Counted from the first letter of the stretch, positions 45,338-54,234 are shown. The stretch: 64,000 bases of DNA from SCTM01 sp965279655 (GCA_965279655.1 OZ257255.1:248001-312000); one strand, 5' to 3'. Numbers and translations: made by a program. Notes: generated by a model not told the origin, from the sequence alone.

Positions 45338-46393
45338 ATGAACGACGCGGTCGCCCTACAAAAAGTATCGACGGCCGCGACGCTCCCGCAACAGTCGCCG
45401 CGGCTGGCGGCGCTGTGGAAGCGCGGCACCGACTTCCTGGGCTGCCCTTTCGCCATCATCAGCGGGGCGATGACCTGGGTCTCCGAACGCAATCTCGTCG
45501 CAGCGATCTCCAACGCCGGCGCCTTCGGCGTGCTCGCTTGCGGCGCCATGACGCCGGAGCTGTTGGATAAAGAGATCAAGGCGACCCAGGCGCTCACCAA
45601 GAAGCCTTTCGGCGTGAACCTCATCACCATGCACCCGCAGCTCCTGGAGCTGGTGGGCGTGTGCGGCGCCAACAACGTGAAATTCGTCGTGTTCGCCGGC
45701 GGCATCCCGCCGACGGAGGCGATCAAGCAGGCCAAGACCTTCGCCAAGGTCCTGTGCTTCGCGCCCGCCGTCGTGCTGGCCAAGCGGCTGGTGAAGAACG
45801 GCGCGGACGCCATCGTCATCGAAGGCGCGGAAGCGGGCGGGCATATCGGCCCAGTGTCCACCTCCGTGCTCGCGCAGGAAATCCTGCCGGTGATCCGCGA
45901 CGTGCCGGTGTTCGTGGCCGGCGGCATCGGGCGCGGCGAAGCGATCGTGTCCTATCTCGAGATGGGCGCGGCCGGCGTGCAGATGGGCACGCGGTTCGTC
46001 TGCGCGACGGAGAGCATCGCCCACCCGAAATTCAAGAAGGCGTTCATCCGCGCCAGCGCGCGCGACGCCATGCCGACCGTGCAGTTGGACAAGAAGTTTC
46101 CGGTGATCCCGGTCCGTGCCCTCATCAATGAAGGCACCGACGAGTTCATGGAAACCCAGCGCCGCGTTTCGGAGAAGTTCGCCCGCGGCGAGGTCGACCA
46201 GACCGCGGCGCAGTTGGAGATCGAGCACTTCTGGGCCGGCGCCCTGCGCCGCGCCGTGATCGACGGCGACGTCGAGCGCGGCTCCCTCATGGCCGGCCAA
46301 AGCGTCGGCATGGTCACCAGGGAAGAGCCCGTCGCCGCGATCGTGGCCGAATTGCTCCAGCAAGCCGAAGCCGCCCTCTCGTTGCGGACCTGA
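45338..46393 (+). CDS. Nitronate monooxygenase
   Basis: FMN-dependent TIM-barrel enzyme of 351 residues, 2-nitropropane-dioxygenase-like, oxidising nitronates (toxic nitro compounds) to carbonyl products. Conserved segments: FAIISGAMTWVSERNLVAAI near the N-terminus, KKPFGVNLITMHPQLLEL, GGHIGPVSTSVLAQEILPVI, and FMN-phosphate binding VAGGIGRGEAIVSYLEMGAA followed by GVQMGTRFV. Some members are enoyl-ACP reductases (FabK-like), which cannot be fully excluded. It lies 16 nt after lysC and 25 nt before ptsP, between two genes often directly linked in this group. Confidence 0.88.
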   Translation: MNDAVALQKVSTAATLPQQSPRLAALWKRGTDFLGCPFAIISGAMTWVSERNLVAAISNAGAFGVLACGAMTPELLDKEIKATQALTKKPFGVNLITMHPQLLELVGVCGANNVKFVVFAGGIPPTEAIKQAKTFAKVLCFAPAVVLAKRLVKNGADAIVIEGAEAGGHIGPVSTSVLAQEILPVIRDVPVFVAGGIGRGEAIVSYLEMGAAGVQMGTRFVCATESIAHPKFKKAFIRASARDAMPTVQLDKKFPVIPVRALINEGTDEFMETQRRVSEKFARGEVDQTAAQLEIEHFWAGALRRAVIDGDVERGSLMAGQSVGMVTREEPVAAIVAELLQQAEAALSLRT

Positions 46394-46418
46394 CCATGGT
46401 CAGGTTCGGGACGGGCGC

Positions 46419-48680
46419 ATGACCGGCGGCTTCAGCGCAGTCGACCTGCGCCGCATGTTGTCGCGTCTGCGCGACGTCATGGCGGGCGCGGGTTCCGTCC
46501 AGGAACGCCTCGACAAGACCGTGGCCCTGATCGCGAAAGAGCTGAAGGCCGACGTGTGCTCTTGCTACGTGATGCGCGCCGGCGAAGTGCTCGAACTGTT
46601 CGCAACCTTCGGTCTGTCCCAGACCGCCGTGCACAATACGCGCCTGCGGGTCGGTGAAGGTCTCGTCGGCGAGATCGCCGCGCACTCCAATCCCGTGGCG
46701 CTGGCGGATGCCTGGTCCCATCCGCAATTCGTCTACCGCCCGGAAACCGGCGAAGATTTCTTCCGCTCGCTGATGGGCGTGCCGATGCTCCAGGCCGGCC
46801 GCGTGATCGGCGTGCTGGTGGTGCAAACGCGCGAGCAGCGTCCCTTCAACGACTGGGAAGTGGAGACGCTCGAGACCGTGGCGATGGTCATCGCCGAGTT
46901 GATCGCCGCGAGCCAGGTCGTCAAGCGCGAGGAACTGTTCCAGACCGAAGGCAACGCGCTGATCGCGCCGCGCCTGACCGGCGCGACATTGGTGGCCGGC
47001 GTCGGCATCGGCCTTGCCGTGATGCACAAGCCGCACGTGCGAATCGGGCGCATCGTCAGCGACGATCCGGCGGTGGAGGAGCAGCGCCTCGACAAGGCGC
47101 TCGCGGCCCTGCGCGCGGAAGTCGACGCCATGATCGACGGCGCCCACGGCGACACAAGTCTCTACGGCGACATCCTCGAGGTTTACCGGATGTTCGCCGA
47201 CGATCGCGGCTGGATCAGCCGCATCATGGAAGCGATCGGCTCCGGCCTCACCGCCGAGGCCGCCGTGCAAAAGGTGCACGACGATACGCGCGTGCGCATG
47301 CAGCAGGTCAGCGACCCGGTCTTGCGCGAACGCTTGCAAGATTTGGACGACCTCGCCAATCGCCTGCTCAACATCCTTGCCGGCGGCGGCATGCGCGTGG
47401 AATTGCCCGACAACGCCATCCTCGTGTGCCGCTCGATCGGGCCCACGGAACTGCTCGACTACGACCGGCGCAAGCTGCGCGGCCTGGTGATGGAAGAGGG
47501 CTCGCCCACCATGCATGCGGTGGTGGTCGCCAAGGCGCTCGATATTCCGGTGGTCGCGCAGGTACAGGGCGCCCTGCAGCGCATCGAATCGCTCGACCTG
47601 ATCGTGCTCGACGCCGATGCCGGGCAGATCATCATCCGCCCGTCCGACGAAGTCGTGGACCTCACCACCGCGGCGGTGGACGCGCGTACGCGTCGCAAGG
47701 CCGCCTATGCGGAGCGCAAGGACCTTCCGTCCATCACATTGGATGGCCATCCCGTCGGGCTCTACCTGAACGCGGGCTTCTTGATCGACATGCAGGCATT
47801 GCCGGAGACCAACGCGGCGGGCATCGGCCTGTACCGGACGGAGATGCCGTTCCTGAGTCTGCCCACCCTTCCCGACGTGAAGACGCAACAGGCGCTTTAT
47901 CGCCAGGTCGTCGATGCCGCGGGTGGCCGGCCCGTCACCTTCCGCACCCTCGATGTCGGCGGCGACAAGATCGCGGCCTCCACGTTCGCGATGCAGGAAG
48001 ACAATCCGGCGATGGGCTGGCGCTCCATTCGCCTCACGCTCGATCGCCCGTCATTGATGCGCCAACAGTTGCGCGCGCTGATCTCGGCGACCACGGGCGC
48101 GACCTTGCGCGTCATGTTCCCGATGATCGCGTCCGTGGCGGAGTTCGCGACGGCGCGCGATATCCTCAACCGCGAGCTCGCGCGGCATCGCGACAGCGGC
48201 GCGCCGGGGCCGAGCGAGATCAAGATCGGCACCATGCTCGAGGTGCCGTCGCTGCTCTGGCAGCTGGACGAACTGGTGCGCCATGCCGATTTCATCTCGG
48301 TCGGCTCGAACGACCTGATGCAGTTCCTCTACGCGGTGGACCGCGGCAACACCCGTGTCGCCAGCCGCTACGACACCTTGTCGCCCACGATGCTGCGGGT
48401 GCTGCATTCCATCGTCACCAAGTGCGACGCGGCGGGGGTGGAGGTGTCGATCTGCGGCGAGATCGCCGGCCAGCCGCTCGAGGCCCTGGCCCTGGTGGCG
48501 CTGGGCTTCCGCAATCTGTCCATGTCGGCCTCGGGCATTGGCCCGGTCCGTGGCATGGTCCGCAGCCTGCGCTTGGAAGCAGCCCGGAGTTATGTGAAGA
48601 CACTCCTCGCGGCTGAGGTTTCCACGGTCCGCGAGAACCTCAGGGCCTTTGCACGCGACCATGCCATTGCCTTGCAGTAA
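46419..48680 (+). CDS. ptsP: Phosphoenolpyruvate-protein phosphotransferase of the nitrogen PTS
   Basis: Enzyme I-Ntr, 753 residues: an N-terminal GAF domain (about 10-160, LSRLRDVMAGAGSVQERLDK) and a full PTS Enzyme I. The phosphorylatable histidine is in MEEGSPTMHAVVVAKALDIP (about 361). The PEP-binding barrel shows TFRTLDVGGDKIA, MGWRSIRLTLD, KIGTMLEVPSLLWQLDELV, ISVGSNDLMQFLYAVDRGN and catalytic cysteine in VSICGEIAGQP. It passes phosphate from PEP to NPr and EIIA-Ntr, a regulatory rather than sugar-uptake chain. The GAF domain may sense glutamine or other nitrogen signals. Confidence 0.96.
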   Translation: MTGGFSAVDLRRMLSRLRDVMAGAGSVQERLDKTVALIAKELKADVCSCYVMRAGEVLELFATFGLSQTAVHNTRLRVGEGLVGEIAAHSNPVALADAWSHPQFVYRPETGEDFFRSLMGVPMLQAGRVIGVLVVQTREQRPFNDWEVETLETVAMVIAELIAASQVVKREELFQTEGNALIAPRLTGATLVAGVGIGLAVMHKPHVRIGRIVSDDPAVEEQRLDKALAALRAEVDAMIDGAHGDTSLYGDILEVYRMFADDRGWISRIMEAIGSGLTAEAAVQKVHDDTRVRMQQVSDPVLRERLQDLDDLANRLLNILAGGGMRVELPDNAILVCRSIGPTELLDYDRRKLRGLVMEEGSPTMHAVVVAKALDIPVVAQVQGALQRIESLDLIVLDADAGQIIIRPSDEVVDLTTAAVDARTRRKAAYAERKDLPSITLDGHPVGLYLNAGFLIDMQALPETNAAGIGLYRTEMPFLSLPTLPDVKTQQALYRQVVDAAGGRPVTFRTLDVGGDKIAASTFAMQEDNPAMGWRSIRLTLDRPSLMRQQLRALISATTGATLRVMFPMIASVAEFATARDILNRELARHRDSGAPGPSEIKIGTMLEVPSLLWQLDELVRHADFISVGSNDLMQFLYAVDRGNTRVASRYDTLSPTMLRVLHSIVTKCDAAGVEVSICGEIAGQPLEALALVALGFRNLSMSASGIGPVRGMVRSLRLEAARSYVKTLLAAEVSTVRENLRAFARDHAIALQ

Positions 48681-48810
48681 GCCCGCGCTTTCCTTCCGGG
48701 CCCTGCCGTACTAGAATTTTGCCAAATTCGTTAATGCCGCGAAGGGTTTAGTTAATCCTCCAGCTTGCTGCCTCGGGCAGGGCAGCGGCCACTAGGGGCA
48801 CCATCCGAGT

Positions 48811-49794
48811 ATGTCAGGCGGTCAGCCAGAACCCGCATCGACCGAAGACGCCGCACCGCGGGAGTCCGCGATGGGGAAAACGCGCGCGCTGTTCCGCCGC
48901 GCTTTCGGCCGTGGCGGTCATGCCGGCGCGGGCGAGGCGCGGGACGAGACCGGCGTCGGCCGGCTGCTCTGTGCCACGCGCATGCGCCTTGGCAAAGATC
49001 TCCAGCACATCGCCCAGGTCCTGCACATCCGCTACACCTACCTCGTCGCGATCGAGGACGGCCGTTACGAAGACCTGCCCGGTCAGGCCTATGCCATCGG
49101 CTTCGTGCGGGCCTATGCCGACCATCTCGAACTCGACGGCGATGAAGTCGTCCGCCGCTTCAAGGAAGAAAGCTCCGGGCTGAAGCGCAAGGCCGCGCTC
49201 GATTTCCCCATCCCGACGCCCGACACAGGCATCCCCTCGGGTCTGTCGCTCCTAGGCGCGATCCTTCTGGGCATGACCATCTACGGCCTCTGGTATGCCA
49301 CCTCCGGCGCCGGCCGCACCGCGCCCTTGGTGCAGGAAGTGCCCGCGCGCCTTGCGCCCGCGAAGCCCACCGAAGTCGCCGCCGCGGAACCGACCGCACC
49401 CACCGCGCAAGACGGCGGCTCGGATGATGCGGGCAGCGAAGCCCCCCAACCGCCGTCGCCGCCCATGGCAACGGAAGAACCGCCGCCGCCGGTGAACACC
49501 ACCGCGGACGCGCCGACCGAAACCGCCGCGCTCCCCACCGACGTGCTCGAACTGCGCGCCAAGGTGGACAGCTGGATCCAGGTGCGCCGCGGCGAGACCT
49601 TGATGATCACGCGCCTGCTCAAGAAGGGCGAGATCTACCGGGTGCCCAACGAGACCGGCCTGACCCTCATGACCGGCAACGCCGGCGGCATCGAGGTGCT
49701 GGTGAACGGGGACGTCATGGCCCCCCTCGGCGAAGAGGGCGCGGTCGCCAGCGGCATTCCGCTGGAATCGCAGCATTTCAAAGCCGGCGGCTGA
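48811..49794 (+). CDS. rodZ: RodZ-like helix-turn-helix / DUF4115 membrane protein
   Basis: A 327-residue bitopic inner-membrane protein. The cytoplasmic N-terminal part has an XRE-type helix-turn-helix of the RodZ kind (LLCATRMRLGKDLQHIAQVL, then IRYTYLVAIEDGRYEDLPGQ, YAIGFVRAYADHL, about 52-108). One membrane segment, LSLLGAILLGMTIYGLWYAT (about 150), is followed by a long Pro/Ala/Glu-rich linker and a periplasmic DUF4115 domain (DVLELRAKVDSWIQVRRGET). RodZ links MreB to the cell-wall elongation machinery. In many alphaproteobacteria this gene lies directly before ispG; here a 7-kb accessory stretch intervenes. Confidence 0.88.
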   Translation: MSGGQPEPASTEDAAPRESAMGKTRALFRRAFGRGGHAGAGEARDETGVGRLLCATRMRLGKDLQHIAQVLHIRYTYLVAIEDGRYEDLPGQAYAIGFVRAYADHLELDGDEVVRRFKEESSGLKRKAALDFPIPTPDTGIPSGLSLLGAILLGMTIYGLWYATSGAGRTAPLVQEVPARLAPAKPTEVAAAEPTAPTAQDGGSDDAGSEAPQPPSPPMATEEPPPPVNTTADAPTETAALPTDVLELRAKVDSWIQVRRGETLMITRLLKKGEIYRVPNETGLTLMTGNAGGIEVLVNGDVMAPLGEEGAVASGIPLESQHFKAGG

Positions 49795-49803
49795 GAACGC
49801 GGC

Positions 49804-50310
49804 CTATTTCGTCTTGGGGTCTTCCAGGCGCGACATCGACGCCAGAAGCTTCCAGTCGCTTCCATCGCGAATGAACACGTGAATGTTCGCGAAGTACTGA
49901 TCGACCGGCGTGCCGTCTCTCAGCATCGTGCGATGGTTGGTGTAGTAAAGGATGGCCGTGTTGCCCTCCAAACTGAAGTCCGTGAACTCAGGCGTAATGA
50001 CTTCCTTGGTGGGCGTTGCCCGCGGCGCCTGCGGGTCCTTCGGCTTGCGGAAGGGCTTGGGTGAGCCGTACGTCCAGCCCAAATAACCGTCGGCGGAGAT
50101 GGAGTGGTAATAGTCGCCGCCGAGATTGCGCTGTTCGTATGTGTAGATTTTCTTTTCCTTCGCCCAAACTTCGTCCCGGGCTTTGGCGATTTCCGCCGCG
50201 CTTTGCGCGAAGCTCGCCGTCGGCATCAGGACGGCGGCGACGGCCATGGCAACGCATGCCGACAAAACCCGCTTCAGCGACAGTACCGGCAAGCTGGACG
50301 ACGTAACCAT
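49804..50310 (-). CDS. Secreted NTF2-like (DUF4440/SnoaL-type) protein
   Basis: A 168-residue protein with a Sec signal peptide (LSACVAMAVAAVLMPTASFA, about 16-35) and a mature NTF2-like domain: AEIAKARDEVWAKEKKIYTY, a strand pair ending EFTDFSLEGNTAILYYTNHR, and FANIHVFIRDGSDWKLLASM typical of DUF4440. Such domains form a cavity for small ligands or act as enzymes; the role here is unknown. It converges on rodZ with a 9-nt gap, and is the left-most of the minus-strand genes that separate rodZ from ispG. Confidence 0.78.
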   Translation of the reverse strand: MVTSSSLPVLSLKRVLSACVAMAVAAVLMPTASFAQSAAEIAKARDEVWAKEKKIYTYEQRNLGGDYYHSISADGYLGWTYGSPKPFRKPKDPQAPRATPTKEVITPEFTDFSLEGNTAILYYTNHRTMLRDGTPVDQYFANIHVFIRDGSDWKLLASMSRLEDPKTK

Positions 50311-50358
50311 TGACTGGCCCCTTGTGTTGATGGCGAAACCCTTTCGACGCGGATACGC

Positions 50359-50655
50359 CTATTTCTGAAGCGACTTGAAGTTCGTCTCGGACGCCGCATC
50401 TCCGTATCGATCCGCGAAAACGCCGCGCAATTTCGGCAGCCACGCGTCCGATGAGGCTGTGTCCAGACCTTCAGCGGAAACGACAGCGCGTGCAAAGCTT
50501 TCCGGCGTGATGGTTCCACCCTGGTGCGTTAACTCCCATCCGGTGAGGCCATTGCAGAAGCCCCAAATGACGCAAAGGTCGCCAAGCAGGATATCGAGAT
50601 CGTCCGCCAAGCTTTGCCCCCGGCGCTTGGTCCATTCCTTCACTGTCTCCGGCAT
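50359..50655 (-). CDS. Hypothetical protein, 98 residues
   Basis: Not recognised. From the ATG at 50655 it reads PETVKEWTKRRGQSLADDLD, then ILLGDLCVIWGFCNGLTGWE and ends DAASETNFKSLQK. Predicted mainly helical and soluble, with three cysteines, no signal peptide. The frame is open further upstream but that extension lies over the 29-bp direct repeat at 50696, so the shorter start is preferred. Position at the left edge of the repeat-bounded array suggests it is either the last cassette or old flanking sequence. Confidence 0.55.
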   Translation of the reverse strand: MPETVKEWTKRRGQSLADDLDILLGDLCVIWGFCNGLTGWELTHQGGTITPESFARAVVSAEGLDTASSDAWLPKLRGVFADRYGDAASETNFKSLQK

Positions 50656-50695
50656 CGTTCGCGGCTCCCGCCATGGGCTGCAGGGACAGGATTCT

Positions 50696-50724
50696 GCACA
50701 CACCGTGACCTTTGACGGAATGCC
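50696..50724 (+). repeat. 29-bp direct repeat, left copy (edge of accessory array)
   Basis: Starts GCACACACCGTGACCTTTGA and matches 56489-56517 at 27 of 29 positions, same orientation. The first 22 nt also resemble the aroG promoter module at 11032. It contains TTGACG (50712-50717). The two copies bracket 5.8 kb of accessory genes. Confidence 0.75.
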
Positions 50725-50756
50725 GGAAACGCCCAATGCGGACCGTCGTCTCGAAA

Positions 50757-50767
50757 GGCACGCCAGC
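50757..50767 (+). repeat. Short inverted remnant of the array repeat
   Basis: GGCACGCCAGC on the plus strand equals the conserved 3' end of the array repeat, which everywhere else in the region lies on the minus strand. Eleven nucleotides could be chance; its place 33 nt from the left direct repeat makes it worth recording. The 232-bp gap 50656-50887 otherwise shows no gene. Confidence 0.35.
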
Positions 50768-50887
50768 TCGCCAGGGACAGGGCGGCAATCCCCCTCTGCC
50801 TACGTATGCGTAACCACCCCCCCCGTGTCACTAGGACCGGGCTTCATCGCTGATCAGCCCGACAGTCCGCGGCGATGCTGGCTTGGA

Positions 50888-52417
50888 TTACGGCGCCCGC
50901 AGACGGCTAAACGCAGCGTCCAGAGCTTCTGCAGCCCCATCTAAGGCAGAATGCCGTTCAGATAACCAAGCGCGGTCGGCTTGCAGTCGCGCATGCTGTG
51001 CTCCCAGCATCCGGGCAACTTCGCTGGGTTGGGGTCCACCGAGCCCTAAGCTTGAGCGCACCATGTTTTCGGGTGTTAGCGACCGACGGAAAGTTGCTTC
51101 GTCCAAGGGCAGCTTGGCGTTCTTGATGCCGAAGTTGAGCGCGGATGTCGCGTAGATACGCTTCGCGTCCGCATAGGAAATGCCCGATGGGGGAAGCGCC
51201 CTGGCGCGGCCAAACGTTACCAACTCAGATGCAAAATGATGCCCTATGCGAAAAGGAATGTTTGCGTCTCGCTGCAGTACGTCTGCCAACTCGGTGGTGG
51301 TGGCGTAGTCGGCGTTGACTTCCGCCAGCGCCCTGCGCTCGTCTAAATTTAGCTGACGGATCACCGCCGTTAGCTGCGTCATCGTAGACGCTAACAACCG
51401 CATCGACTCCTGTGGCTCCGTGCTTTTGTAGTCCGGATATCCGTGGCCAACATTATGGGCCTTGAAGTAATAGCTTGTGGCCTGCCCAAGCACATTGCTG
51501 GCGGCAATTCCTACACTGAGTAATGCATTTGGGTTCCGTTTCTGAGGCATGATGCTGCTTGTGCCTGTAAGCGTTCCCTCAGTCAGCGTCAGCCAAGGCG
51601 TTGTCAATTTGTACTGAGCTTCGATGTCGGACACGAAGGTGCCGATGGTCAGTGCAATAGATGCCGCCACTCCTGCCTGTTCAGCCCCAATGTCCACAAT
51701 CGAGATCTGGTTTGCGTCTAGCGAGTTGACGATGGGGCCGTCGAAACCAAGCAAAGCGGCAAGCCGCGCGCGGTCGACCGGAAAGCTTGACGTCCCCAAA
51801 GCAGCTGAGCCGAGGGGCGACTTGTTGACGCGAACATATGCTTCTTTGAGCCTGTCAGACGCTCGCTCCAGCGCTTCCGAGTAGCCGAGAACGTAGTGGC
51901 CGAACGAGATGGGCTGCGCCTGAACGCCCTGTGTGTATGCGGGCACGATAGCGTTGGGATACTTACCGGCGAATTCCAACATTGTGGCGCGAAGCGTATC
52001 GAGATCGCGAATTGTCCTCAGAAGCTGTTCTCGTTGAAAAAGGCGGCTGCTTGTGGCTCCGATGTCCTGTCGGCTCCGGCCGGAGTGCATACGCGTAACA
52101 TCTTGACCTCCAGCTCGGACCAGCAGTTCCTCGACCCGCAAATAATCCCCAGACCGAAGCGTCCGGTCTGTTTCGGCCTGACCAATGACCGTGGCGACTG
52201 CGTCCGCGATCACCTTACCCAAAGCTGCGGGAACGATGTGCGTCTCAACGACCATCACCGCCGAGGCTTTGTTGATCTCGCTTAGCCAATAGAACGCATC
52301 GTGGTTCTGCACTTCCGACGCTGTCGGGCTGGTCGGGGCGGGGGCTGCCGCCAGCAACGCGTTAGTCGTCAACATGGTGAAAACGACGGCGGCGGAAAGC
52401 ATTCGGTGCAGGAGCAT
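50888..52417 (-). CDS. Exported argininosuccinate-lyase/fumarase-superfamily protein
   Basis: A 509-residue member of the aspartase/fumarase superfamily, closest in motifs to argininosuccinate lyase: HSGRSRQDIGATSSR (111-125), AQPISFGHYVLGYSEAL, PLGSAALGTSSFPVDR (201-216) and the signature GTSSIMPQKRNPNALL (285-300) with the catalytic serine loop. Two features are odd. It starts with a signal peptide (LHRMLSAAVVFTMLTTNALL, then AAAPAPTS), so it should act outside the cytoplasm. And the usual catalytic Thr-His (GYTHLQ) is Thr-Gln (YTQGVQ, 162-163). An arginine-synthesis role is therefore unlikely; an uncharacterised lyase or altered activity is likelier. It is the last large gene of the repeat-punctuated array. 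Confidence 0.8.
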   Translation of the reverse strand: MLLHRMLSAAVVFTMLTTNALLAAAPAPTSPTASEVQNHDAFYWLSEINKASAVMVVETHIVPAALGKVIADAVATVIGQAETDRTLRSGDYLRVEELLVRAGGQDVTRMHSGRSRQDIGATSSRLFQREQLLRTIRDLDTLRATMLEFAGKYPNAIVPAYTQGVQAQPISFGHYVLGYSEALERASDRLKEAYVRVNKSPLGSAALGTSSFPVDRARLAALLGFDGPIVNSLDANQISIVDIGAEQAGVAASIALTIGTFVSDIEAQYKLTTPWLTLTEGTLTGTSSIMPQKRNPNALLSVGIAASNVLGQATSYYFKAHNVGHGYPDYKSTEPQESMRLLASTMTQLTAVIRQLNLDERRALAEVNADYATTTELADVLQRDANIPFRIGHHFASELVTFGRARALPPSGISYADAKRIYATSALNFGIKNAKLPLDEATFRRSLTPENMVRSSLGLGGPQPSEVARMLGAQHARLQADRAWLSERHSALDGAAEALDAAFSRLRAP

Positions 52418-52774
52418 TTGCGGTCCTCGTATCCATGTCGGGCAAGCGCGGAGTGTGGAGGTCGCTCCGGGAACGTTCAACAGAGTTGTTGTTCCGCAGA
52501 CGCATGCGTCAAGGCGGGGCAAAGCAAGTGCACTGACCGTGTGGAATTTCGAAGCGGCCTGAAACGGCTCTTGGCAGGAGGGCGTCAGCTATCGTCCCTG
52601 GGTCAATGGCACGCCAGTCGACGGCGCAAACAACGAAGATTGCTCAGCAAGGAAAAGGGCTCAGCTTCGCTCAATGGCCGCGACAGTCTAGAGCCTAATG
52701 ATCTAGATTCAGGTGTTCACAGAATCTTCAAAGTTGGCGTGCCGTCGGTGACGAAGCTGGGCGCCGCTGGTGCG
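52418..52774. other. Long intergenic gap inside the array
   Basis: 357 bp with no convincing gene. It holds array repeat F near its right end (52735-52764). On the minus strand CCTTGACGCATGCG lies about 110 nt before the lyase start and could be part of a private promoter for that gene, but a good -10 box is not evident. Confidence 0.4.
52735..52764 (-). repeat. Array repeat F (30 nt)
   Basis: Plus-strand reading TGGCGTGCCGTCGGTGACGA then AGCTGGGCGC. Located 10 nt after the stop codon of the acetyltransferase at 52775. Differs from consensus at four positions, including the GCGC end that it shares with the tRNA-derived copy at 56430. Confidence 0.85.
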
Positions 52775-53305
52775 TCAGTATGGGCGTCCAAAATGACCGT
52801 CGAGTGATTGCCAAGCATATGCGACCTCCCAAAGCGTGAAGTCCTCGCGCTTATCTGCTTTCTCCGCCACGATGGCTCCGCCAAGAGCCTCATAAAAGCG
52901 GCATGCCGCGAGATTTTCACGAACGACCCACAACGCCGCAGAAGACATTTTATTCTCCATGAGGTGTTGGGACATTGCCGCCATAAGTGCGCGGCCTAGG
53001 CCCCTGCGTTGGGCGCTTCTAAGAACGTAAATTGCCTGGAACTCACCGACATACGGCAATTCGGGCGAACGCTGCTTGCCGCAACTACCGAATCCCAGGA
53101 GCTCTCCGTCATCGCTAGAGGCAACAAAGATACCTGCGGCACCCTGTTCCACGATTTTGCGCCACATCTCTTCTCGGCGATCTATCGACAGCGTCGAAAG
53201 ATAGTCGTCCGGCACGATCCCCGCGTATGTCTCGCGCCATGACGCCACGTGTATCCCAGCAATGCTGCGCGCGTCAGCTAGGGTTCCTGAGCGAATTTTG
53301 GTCAT
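52775..53305 (-). CDS. GNAT family N-acetyltransferase (1)
   Basis: A 176-residue single-domain acetyltransferase. N-terminal IRSGTLADARSIAGIHVASW, then RETYAGIVPDDYLSTLSI, is the form common in the RimI-like/YhhY branch. The acetyl-CoA pyrophosphate loop is AQRRGLGRALMAAM (about 98-111), followed by LWVVRENLAACRFYEALGGA. Targets of such enzymes range from antibiotics to amines and protein termini; none can be picked here. It carries array repeat F 10 nt after its stop, like a gene cassette. Confidence 0.88.
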   Translation of the reverse strand: MTKIRSGTLADARSIAGIHVASWRETYAGIVPDDYLSTLSIDRREEMWRKIVEQGAAGIFVASSDDGELLGFGSCGKQRSPELPYVGEFQAIYVLRSAQRRGLGRALMAAMSQHLMENKMSSAALWVVRENLAACRFYEALGGAIVAEKADKREDFTLWEVAYAWQSLDGHFGRPY

Positions 53306-53425
53306 GTCGATGGTCTCCTCGCTTCCAGATTTCGCCCTAAATAGGTCTGTGACTATTCTGGCGGTGCCCAGACTTGTTTCGGCTTACCAGACGAAGATGC
53401 AAGGCAATCAAACGTGTGAGGATTG

Positions 53426-53455
53426 TGGCGTGACGTAGGTGGTGAAAGTGGGCAC
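53426..53455 (-). repeat. Array repeat E (30 nt)
   Basis: Plus-strand TGGCGTGACGTAGGTGGTGA then AAGTGGGCAC, 51 nt after the stop of the acetyltransferase at 53507. The internal GTGCC/GGCAC stem is broken by one mismatch. Confidence 0.85.
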
Positions 53456-53506
53456 TGCTGAACCATCCAGCTTCCCAGCCCTTAGGCGAGATTGACCAGA
53501 ACAAAG

Positions 53507-54007
53507 CTATGTCTCAGACAACTGGCCCAACTTCTCCTGGGCGAAATTGATGATCATGCGGATACACGGGAGTATCTGGCCATTCGCCATCGTTAGCCCT
53601 TCACCATCCTGGGGCGAAAATCCCATCTTCGCGTAGAAGGGAGCGGCATTGGTCGACGCTAGGACGGATAACTGGAGAAGTCCTGTATCTCGACCCAAAG
53701 CTATTACGTGGCTCACCAAACTCCGCCCGATACCGGCATTTTGGACGGCAGGAGCTACATAGCATTCCGTTAGCGTGGACCGCTCGTGATCAAGGCCAGC
53801 ATAACCAACAACGGTCGTAGCGATCTGGGCGACATAGCGCGTTCTGCTCGCACCCAGGCCAACAAATTCTTCGGCGGTCCTGTTCGCCCACTCTCGTAAG
53901 ATGTTCGGGCTATACATGACAGTCGGCACGTCCAAGATCGCTTCTCTATACAGAGACAGGACAGCTGTGGTGTCGTCAGTCCTGATTGGCCTAATAAGCA
54001 CTTCCAT
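53507..54007 (-). CDS. GNAT family N-acetyltransferase (2)
   Basis: A 166-residue acetyltransferase, unrelated in detail to the neighbouring one. EVLIRPIRTDDTTAVLSLYR opens the fold; the acetyl-CoA loop is VAPAVQNAGIGRSLVSHVIA (about 96-115); LSVLASTNAAPFYAKMGF is the conserved C-terminal helix-strand. The ATG at 54007 fits the family N-terminus; an upstream in-frame start adds 24 residues without conservation. The substrate is unknown. Followed by array repeat E. Confidence 0.85.
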   Translation of the reverse strand: MEVLIRPIRTDDTTAVLSLYREAILDVPTVMYSPNILREWANRTAEEFVGLGASRTRYVAQIATTVVGYAGLDHERSTLTECYVAPAVQNAGIGRSLVSHVIALGRDTGLLQLSVLASTNAAPFYAKMGFSPQDGEGLTMANGQILPCIRMIINFAQEKLGQLSET

Positions 54008-54129
54008 TCCGGCACCACTCATTTCGCGGAGCCAAGCCGAGAGACCAAATGCCCGTCGGCGCTCTGAGAGTTCGCGCAATTTTCTCCACGCGATCCTAGC
54101 AAATTTGGCGTCTGGAAAGGCTTAGAAGT

Positions 54130-54159
54130 TGGCGTGCCGTAGGTGATGAAGATGGGCAC
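54130..54159 (-). repeat. Array repeat D (30 nt)
   Basis: Plus-strand TGGCGTGCCGTAGGTGATGA then AGATGGGCAC, one difference from copy B. It lies 75 nt after the stop of the DsbA-family gene. The adjoining AAGCCTTT (minus strand, 6 nt beyond the repeat) also occurs at the same distance from the tRNA-derived copy. Confidence 0.88.
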
Positions 54160-54234
54160 CTATGGACACTGCGGATAAAACTCAAGAACTAATGTACGGC
54201 TCAGCAGCCAAGGGCAATGATGCCGTCACTTCTC

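Noticed and set aside
52300..52807. Plus-strand frame running through array repeat F
   Set aside because: It overlaps the lyase gene and owes its length to GC bias; its end merely translates the repeat.
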